Assembly (NCBI GenBank): GCA_946631345.1
Contig: CAMPAA010000035.1
Location: 1-18,027, forward strand
Direction: 5' to 3'
Source: an uncultured Verrucomicrobiota bacterium
GTDB lineage: Bacteria > Verrucomicrobiota > Kiritimatiellia > RFP12 > UBA1067
Length of the DNA stretch: 18,027 nt
Below, one piece after another: positions 13,370-18,027 of the stretch (positions are counted from its first letter, which is position 1; every line of letters starts with the position of its first letter). Under the pieces are notes generated by a model, which was not told the DNA's origin, did no database searches, and saw only the letters and a list, made by a program, of their open reading frames with translations. The translations under genes were made by a program, and so were the position numbers.

Positions 13370-15565
13370 TCATTGGGCTTCGGCGGCGGCGTATGCGGCC
13401 TTGACCGCCTCCGCCGTCAGGTCGGACGACAGATAGCGAATCTTGTCCACGGCGACCGTCTCGCGCTTGCCGTCCGCCCCCAGCGCAATCGACATTTTGC
13501 CTGAGCCGGACATGTGCCAGTACGCCAGCATCCTCTTGCCGCCACGCGTGAAGAGGAAAGCCCTAACATCCTTGGCCTTGGCAGGGGACGGCAGCATCTC
13601 AATCGGAAGAAGCTCATAGCCGCCCTTCTCGTTCACATAGAGGTGGTGCTCCTGCGTGGACGACTTCAGCATCTGCTTCTGCGCCGGCGTGAGCCAGTTT
13701 TTCGCGCGCACGTCCTCCCAGCGGCGCATCACCTCCATCAGGTCATCGAGGCGGGGATGCTGCTTGTATTTCGGCTGGTAAACCTGCAACGTGGCCGGGC
13801 AGTCCCACGCCGCCGCACGGCTTGAGCCAAACTCCCACATGTCAGGCTGGGTGCCTATCGTCTGCGTGCCGTCGCGCATCTTTGCGCCTGGCAGCCAAAG
13901 CCCCCACCAGCCGAAATTGAGGCGGCTGAAGTTCTGGCGCATGAGCGGCGCCTCATGCTGCGGCCACCTGACGATCATCGGCTTGAACAGTTCCGGAGCG
14001 AAGATGTCGAACGCGTTGGCACCGCTCAGGAAGTGCCAGCCGAAGTGGGCCTTGGCCGCGCCCTCGGTGAAGAGCGGCGGCTTTGCCATCTTCGAAACCA
14101 CCTTGTACTGTGCGCCCGGCACATGGATGCCATACGGGGCGTGTGCGCCCTCGGAGCCGTCAAAGTACATGAACTCGAAGCCTGCGTTGTAGAGGCGCGC
14201 AATCTTCTCGGCGATCTCGTCCTGGAGCGTGGTGTTCTGGTTGATGTAGCAGCTGTGCGCGCCGTACTCGCAAACGTCCAGCAAACCGCCGATCTGGCCT
14301 TTCGGATGCGGCGTCACGTTCGTATCCTTGTCGCCGCGCTTGATGCCCGTGAACCTGTATGGACGCTCCGTGGTGAAGCCTTCATAGGAGATCAGCTCGC
14401 CGCCGAACTGCAATATGCGGGTTCCGTCCACCAGCGGGCAGACCGATGGATTCTCCTCCACGTACACGTCGCCACCATCCGTACCGAGTTCGCGCGACAG
14501 CGTGAAGCGCCTAACGAGGTTGAGCCGATGGTCGGCCACCGGAGTCACATAGGACGACTTGAACCCGATGAACGTATGCAGCACATGCAGGCCGGGCGTG
14601 ATGCCGGCCGCCTTGATCTTGTTGAGCATCTCGGTGAGCGAGGATATGCCGTTCACGTATTCGTCGCGCAGCTCGTATGCGCCGATGCCGCCATAGCCGC
14701 CGTCGCCCTTGGCGCCCTTGACGATGCAGGGGTAATAAAGGAGCATCATCCTGAAACCGCCCTGCTTGGCGAGCGCAATGTTGTCATCAACCGTCTTGGG
14801 CGTGACGGACGAAGACCAGTATATCGAGGCGTTCATCTTCGAAGAGCGGCGGCTTTCAACGCCGTTGGGCAGCCCGCACCCCTTCTCCATCGCGGCGAGG
14901 CTGTCGAGGAACGATTCCGTGCGGGATGCGACGATGGCGGCTTTCGCGCCGACAAGCTTGAGGTCGCGGCAGACGTCGGCCGTGAGCAGGTGGAAGCCGT
15001 GGCGGCGCTCACCGTTTATGACCGTCGTAGGCTCGGCGGCGACGACCGCAGTCGCGGCGACGTCATCCCATATCACGTTGAGCCAGTCGCCGAAGTTCGC
15101 CCGATCCTTCACCGGCAGCTGCACGAGACGGAAGCTCTTCACAGGCGGAAGCTTCATCTTGAGGTGCCCGTAGTCGTCTGGCTTTACGATGAAGCCTGCC
15201 AGCTCGAAGAGGATGTAGTCGGATTCCTCCCACACGCGCACGCGCGCTTCGTATGGCGCGATCTCGAATCCGACGATCAGCTCGCCGCCCTCGCGGCGGA
15301 CGCGGTTGGCCGGATATGTCGTCTCTGTGTTGGGGTACGTGAGCTTGATCTCGTTGTTGAACGGACGATCCTGCGTCACGGAGAAGAGCGGCAGGGATTC
15401 GGTCGCGTCGATGCACTCCTCACCGGACGGCTTCATCTTGAGCGACTTCACAACTGCGTCGTCGCCGATTGCAAGGCGCATCCGCGCATTCTCGAACACC
15501 ACATCCCCGCAGGCGCATGTCGTAAACAGCGCAGCGGCAAGCGAACAGATCAGATTGTTTTTCAT
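13370..15565 (-). CDS. Exported putative TIM-barrel glycoside hydrolase, family unassigned
   Basis: The product has 731 residues from the ATG at 15565; an in-frame ATG 63 codons earlier would run through the promoter and bury the signal peptide (MKNNLICSLAAALFTTCACG). Residues 21-230 look like a beta-sandwich. From about 244 the pattern resembles a (beta/alpha)8 barrel: MNASIYWSSS, FRMMLLYYP near 271-279, GITPGLHVLHTF near 321-332, and FEFMYFDGSEG near 463-473, where Asp469 sits like the nucleophile at a beta-strand end in alpha-galactosidase-type clans. A beta-rich C-terminal region with YELLPIEMLPSP follows. This suggests a retaining glycosidase, but I cannot assign a CAZy family. The gene is monocistronic, with its own promoter and terminator, and lies beside the polysaccharide locus, so it may serve the same substrate (inference). 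Confidence 0.75.
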   Translation of the reverse strand: MKNNLICSLAAALFTTCACGDVVFENARMRLAIGDDAVVKSLKMKPSGEECIDATESLPLFSVTQDRPFNNEIKLTYPNTETTYPANRVRREGGELIVGFEIAPYEARVRVWEESDYILFELAGFIVKPDDYGHLKMKLPPVKSFRLVQLPVKDRANFGDWLNVIWDDVAATAVVAAEPTTVINGERRHGFHLLTADVCRDLKLVGAKAAIVASRTESFLDSLAAMEKGCGLPNGVESRRSSKMNASIYWSSSVTPKTVDDNIALAKQGGFRMMLLYYPCIVKGAKGDGGYGGIGAYELRDEYVNGISSLTEMLNKIKAAGITPGLHVLHTFIGFKSSYVTPVADHRLNLVRRFTLSRELGTDGGDVYVEENPSVCPLVDGTRILQFGGELISYEGFTTERPYRFTGIKRGDKDTNVTPHPKGQIGGLLDVCEYGAHSCYINQNTTLQDEIAEKIARLYNAGFEFMYFDGSEGAHAPYGIHVPGAQYKVVSKMAKPPLFTEGAAKAHFGWHFLSGANAFDIFAPELFKPMIVRWPQHEAPLMRQNFSRLNFGWWGLWLPGAKMRDGTQTIGTQPDMWEFGSSRAAAWDCPATLQVYQPKYKQHPRLDDLMEVMRRWEDVRAKNWLTPAQKQMLKSSTQEHHLYVNEKGGYELLPIEMLPSPAKAKDVRAFLFTRGGKRMLAYWHMSGSGKMSIALGADGKRETVAVDKIRYLSSDLTAEAVKAAYAAAEAQ

Positions 15566-15574
15566 AATGCCCAG

Positions 15575-15583
15575 ATTATACCA
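15575..15583 (-). promoter_or_regulatory. Extended -10 promoter of the TIM-barrel hydrolase gene
   Basis: TATAAT (15575-15580) preceded by TGG forms a consensus extended -10 on the minus strand. No good -35 stands at 16-18 bases; TTGGCC lies at 20. Only nine bases separate the -10 from the ATG at 15565, and no Shine-Dalgarno is present, so the mRNA leader should be zero to a few nucleotides. Confidence 0.65.
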
Positions 15584-15703
15584 TAAGTTGAGCGACCGTG
15601 GGCCAACTATGCGATAAATAACAGGAAGCGCCGCTTCAGAATGCGCATGGGGCCCTATCTGCAAGTGACGGATGCGCAGCAAAAGGTTCAACATCTTTTT
15701 CGC

Positions 15704-15736
15704 ACAAACAAAAACCCTCCGCCTTGAAGCGGAGGG
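15704..15736 (-). terminator. Strong intrinsic terminator after rpsG
   Basis: On the minus strand CCCTCCGC and GCGGAGGG form a perfect 8-bp GC-rich stem around a 6-base loop, followed by TTTTTGTTTG. It starts 26 bases beyond the rpsG stop codon and closes the rpsL-rpsG transcript. Confidence 0.93.
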
Positions 15737-15762
15737 CTGTTTTGCGAACCTCATCCCATTCG

Positions 15763-16272
15763 TTACCAGGCGTAATGGGCAAACGCCTTGTTGGCCTGCG
15801 CCATCTTGTGCACGTCGTCACGCTTCTTGATCACGTTGCCCTGACCCTGGAATGCGTCGATGACCTCGGCGGCGACAGCGGCGGGCATGCCCATGCCGTG
15901 ACGGCCGGAGGCGTAGGTCGTAGTCCAGCGGAGCGCGAGCGACAGCTGACGGTTCGCGGCGATCGGCACCGGCACCGGATAGGTGGTGCCGCCCACGCGG
16001 CGGGTCTTCACCTCGACCTGCGGCTTCATCTGGTCGATTGCCGTGGTGAGCACCTCAAGCGGATCGGTGAACTGCTTCTCGTCCTTGACAAACTTCTCGG
16101 GCGTCTTCTCCAACGCCTCCTTGATCTTGTCGATCGCGCCGTACACGATCTTCTCGGCCGTGGTCTTCTTGCCGTCCTTCATCACCACGCGGATCATGTG
16201 GGCGACGAGCTCCGAGTTGTACTTCGGATCAAGGGTTACGCGCTTTTCGATTTTCTTGGCTCTACGCGACAT
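15763..16272 (-). CDS. rpsG: 30S ribosomal protein S7
   Basis: The 169-residue protein is S7, the primary 16S rRNA binder that nucleates assembly of the 30S head. It begins MSRRAKKIEKR and contains the conserved GGTTYPVPVPI and ANRQLSLALRW segments and the C-terminal KKRDDVHKMAQANKAFAHYAW. Bacterial S7 is typically about 156 residues, so this copy is slightly long, mainly through the charged stretch around residues 55-70 (KTPEKFVKDEKQFTDPLEV). Its ATG lies three bases after the rpsL stop, with AAGGGAAG inside the end of rpsL as ribosome-binding site, so the two genes are co-transcribed. A terminator follows at once, so fusA is not downstream as it is in the classical str operon. Confidence 0.97.
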   Translation of the reverse strand: MSRRAKKIEKRVTLDPKYNSELVAHMIRVVMKDGKKTTAEKIVYGAIDKIKEALEKTPEKFVKDEKQFTDPLEVLTTAIDQMKPQVEVKTRRVGGTTYPVPVPIAANRQLSLALRWTTTYASGRHGMGMPAAVAAEVIDAFQGQGNVIKKRDDVHKMAQANKAFAHYAW

Positions 16273-16275
16273 GGC

Positions 16276-16662
16276 TTACTTCCCTTCTTCCTTCTTCTGG
16301 CGCTTCATGCCGTACTTGGAGCGGCTGCGGTTGCGCCCGTTCACGCCAAGGGAATCAAGCTTGCCGCGGATGATGTGGTAGCGCACGCCAGGCAGGTCCT
16401 TCACACGGCCGCCGCGCACGAGCACCACGGAGTGCTCCTGCAGGTTGTGGCCTTCGCCAGGGATGTACGCTGTAACTTCCGTGCCGGTCGTAAGGCGCAC
16501 ACGGGCAACCTTGCGGAGGGCGGAGTTAGGCTTCTTCGGCGTCATCGTCTTCACAACGAGACACACGCCACGGCGCTGAGGGCATTCCTTCAGAGCCGGG
16601 GATTTTGAGTGCTTGGCAAGAGGACGACGCCCCTTGCGAATCAACTGATTGATTGTCGGCAT
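16276..16662 (-). CDS. rpsL: 30S ribosomal protein S12
   Basis: The 128-residue protein is S12, part of the decoding centre of the 30S subunit. It starts MPTINQLIRKGRR and contains TPKKPNSALRK and EGHNLQEHSVVLVRGGRVKDLPGVRYH. Lys43 and Lys88, the positions where substitutions give streptomycin resistance, are both the sensitive wild-type residue, and Asp89, the usual methylthiolation site, is present. The C-terminus carries the basic NRSRSKYGMKRQKKEE tail. An AAAAGGAA sequence stands about 11 bases before the ATG. It is the first gene of the rpsL-rpsG pair and has its own promoter. Confidence 0.98.
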   Translation of the reverse strand: MPTINQLIRKGRRPLAKHSKSPALKECPQRRGVCLVVKTMTPKKPNSALRKVARVRLTTGTEVTAYIPGEGHNLQEHSVVLVRGGRVKDLPGVRYHIIRGKLDSLGVNGRNRSRSKYGMKRQKKEEGK

Positions 16663-16700
16663 TTAGCTCAATTTCCTTTTGGTTCGAAAAACGAGTGCGT

Positions 16701-16729
16701 AATATATCAAAAAAGCCGTTTCCGCGCAA
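16701..16729 (-). promoter_or_regulatory. Promoter of rpsL-rpsG
   Basis: TTGCGC (16724-16729) and TATATT (16701-16706) lie 17 bases apart on the minus strand, with TGA before the -10. The run TGATATATTACG is identical to that in the promoter of the large beta-strand gene. The expected leader is about 30 nt. The rest of the 158-bp gap up to the aconitase stop shows no clear terminator for the aconitase gene. Confidence 0.7.
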
Positions 16730-16820
16730 GCATAGATTTCATCGTTTTTCGTAACGTCAGTTTAGCGCCAATAAACGCCACAAAGCGCGAATGTTGCGAT
16801 GAATCCATGATGCGTAGCGG

Positions 16821-18027
16821 TCAACCGAGGGATGCGAGAAGACCTCCGGACAGAATCAGGTGCCGTTCGCGGTCGGAGAGCGTTGTGGTGACGGTGAACG
16901 TCTTGCCGCCCGCCTTTACCATTGCCTTGCCGTCGCCCTCGACCGCCGCGCGCAGGTCGGTGAACTCAAGAGCATCGCCGGCCTTGAGCGCATCATAGGA
17001 CTTGGGGTCGTCGAAGATGAACGGCACGATGCCGAAGTTGATGAGGTTCGCGCGGTGGATGCGTTCGATCGATTTTGCCAGCACCACCTTCACGCCGAGG
17101 TACATCGGGCAGAGTGCTGCATGTTCGCGGCTTGAACCCTGTCCGTAGCTCTCGCCCGCAACGATTGCGTTGGCGAAGCCGGCCTTGCGGTTCGCGAGGC
17201 ACTTGTCGTGGAACTCCCTGTCGCAGGGCTCGAACACGAACTTCGCGTATTCCGGCACGTTGGAGCGGAACTTAAGGCGCGCTCCGGCTGGCATGATGTG
17301 GTCGGTGGTTATCTTGTCGCCGACCTTGATCGCACATACGGCCTTGAGCGAAGCCGGAAGCGGCTCACCCTTCGGCACCGGCGCGATGTTGGGGCCGCGC
17401 ACGAGAGCCGTGCCCTTCACGCCCTTGCCAGCGGTTCTGCGGTACAGGAACATCTCGTCGTCTATCGGGAACTTCTTTGGCGCCGGAACCGCCGCCACCG
17501 GATGCTTGCGAGGATCCTCCACCTTGCCTGTGAGCGCGCTCGCCGCCGCCGTCTCTGGCGAGACGAGGTAAACCTGCGCGCTTTTGGTTCCGCTGCGCCC
17601 CTCGAAGTTGCGGTTGTTGGTGCGTAGCGAGACTGCGCCTGTGCGCGGGCTCATGTGCGCGCCTATGCAGAAGCCGCAGGCATTCTCGAGAATGCGGCAT
17701 CCGGCCTTAACGAGAATGGCGAGGGAGCCATCCGCAGCCAGCATGTTCACCACCTGGCGCGAACCGCACGCGATGCCGACCTCTACGTCGTCCGCCACGT
17801 GCTTGCCCTTCAGCGCGAGCGCGACTGTGCGTATGTCGCGGTAGGAGGAGTTCGTGCAGGAGCCGATCATGATCTGGTTGACCGGAGTGCCCTTCATCTT
17901 GCGCACCGTGACGATGTTGCCGGGGGAATGTGGGGCCGCCATGAGCGGCTCAATCTTCGACAGGTCTATCTCGCACACGTCATCGTATGTCGCCCCCTTG
18001 TCCGCGACAAGCTCCACCCAGTCCTTC
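16821..18027 (-). CDS. acn: Aconitate hydratase, C-terminal part (5' end outside window)
   Basis: Aconitase interconverts citrate and isocitrate through cis-aconitate in the TCA cycle using a [4Fe-4S] cluster. About 402 C-terminal residues are present, reading in frame from the right edge (KDWVELVADKG...); the GTG at 18015-18017 is an internal valine codon, not a start. All three cluster cysteines are visible: one in IGSCTNSSYRD and two in ENACGFCIGAH. The swivel domain has GDKITTDHIMPAG, the active-site loop GESYGQGSSREHAALCP, and AKSIERIHRANLINFGIVPF. The spacing suits the shorter bacterial aconitases (about 640-660 residues, Aquifex or mitochondrial-like) rather than AcnA/IRP1 (about 890) or AcnB. 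Related isopropylmalate or homoaconitate dehydratases are alternatives but fit less well. It is a separate unit from rpsL. Confidence 0.92.
   Translation of the reverse strand, partial: KDWVELVADKGATYDDVCEIDLSKIEPLMAAPHSPGNIVTVRKMKGTPVNQIMIGSCTNSSYRDIRTVALALKGKHVADDVEVGIACGSRQVVNMLAADGSLAILVKAGCRILENACGFCIGAHMSPRTGAVSLRTNNRNFEGRSGTKSAQVYLVSPETAAASALTGKVEDPRKHPVAAVPAPKKFPIDDEMFLYRRTAGKGVKGTALVRGPNIAPVPKGEPLPASLKAVCAIKVGDKITTDHIMPAGARLKFRSNVPEYAKFVFEPCDREFHDKCLANRKAGFANAIVAGESYGQGSSREHAALCPMYLGVKVVLAKSIERIHRANLINFGIVPFIFDDPKSYDALKAGDALEFTDLRAAVEGDGKAMVKAGGKTFTVTTTLSDRERHLILSGGLLASLG

Noticed and set aside
13955..15586. 543-codon plus-strand open frame opposite the TIM-barrel gene
   Set aside because: Antisense shadow; it runs through the promoter of the real gene and has no domain resemblance.
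15566..15754. Longer start of the TIM-barrel gene at 15754
   Set aside because: It would extend across the extended -10 and into the rpsG terminator and hide the signal peptide.

Overview
The window is a GC-rich bacterial chromosome segment in which every gene I can support lies on the minus strand, so biological order runs from high to low coordinates. The gene mix (a galactitol-type PTS IIC permease with no visible IIA/IIB, a GH88 unsaturated glucuronyl hydrolase, heparinase-like proteins, a large secreted glycine-rich protein with an autotransporter-type beta-strand repeat, TTG starts) suggests the PVC group, most likely a Kiritimatiellota/Lentisphaerota-type anaerobe. That placement is inference from content; no 16S gene is present.

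Right part (15.7-18.0 kb): housekeeping. The 3' part of an aconitate hydratase gene runs in from the right edge. After an intergenic promoter come rpsL and rpsG, three bases apart, closed by a strong intrinsic terminator directly behind rpsG, so fusA and tuf are not joined to this transcript.

Middle (13.4-15.6 kb): a single-gene unit for a secreted protein that looks like a TIM-barrel glycoside hydrolase, with an extended -10 promoter almost touching its start codon and its own terminator. It is followed by a 628-bp gene-free stretch holding two successive 22-bp tandem repeat arrays (six copies of a palindromic core, then three copies of a different G-rich unit), several hairpins and a strong promoter facing the left-hand genes.

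Left part (1-12.7 kb): a polysaccharide-utilisation locus with almost no spacing. Unit one is a 1314-residue secreted beta-strand/glycine-rich protein, a heparinase II/III-like lyase and an M14 metallocarboxypeptidase-like lipoprotein. After 130 bp and a new promoter, unit two is a GH88 hydrolase, an EIIC-GAT permease, a lipoprotein joining an alpha-toroid-like region to a DUF4861 domain, and the first codons of another gene. Within each unit, neighbouring genes overlap by four bases (ATGA or TTGA).

Read together, the locus plausibly binds a uronic-acid polysaccharide at the cell surface, cleaves it with the lyase, removes the unsaturated uronic acid with GH88 and imports products through the permease. 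Glycosaminoglycans fit well, but the substrate is not proven by sequence, and no sulfatase, SusC/D pair or regulator is in view. The least explained element is the 22-bp-pitch double repeat array upstream of the locus.
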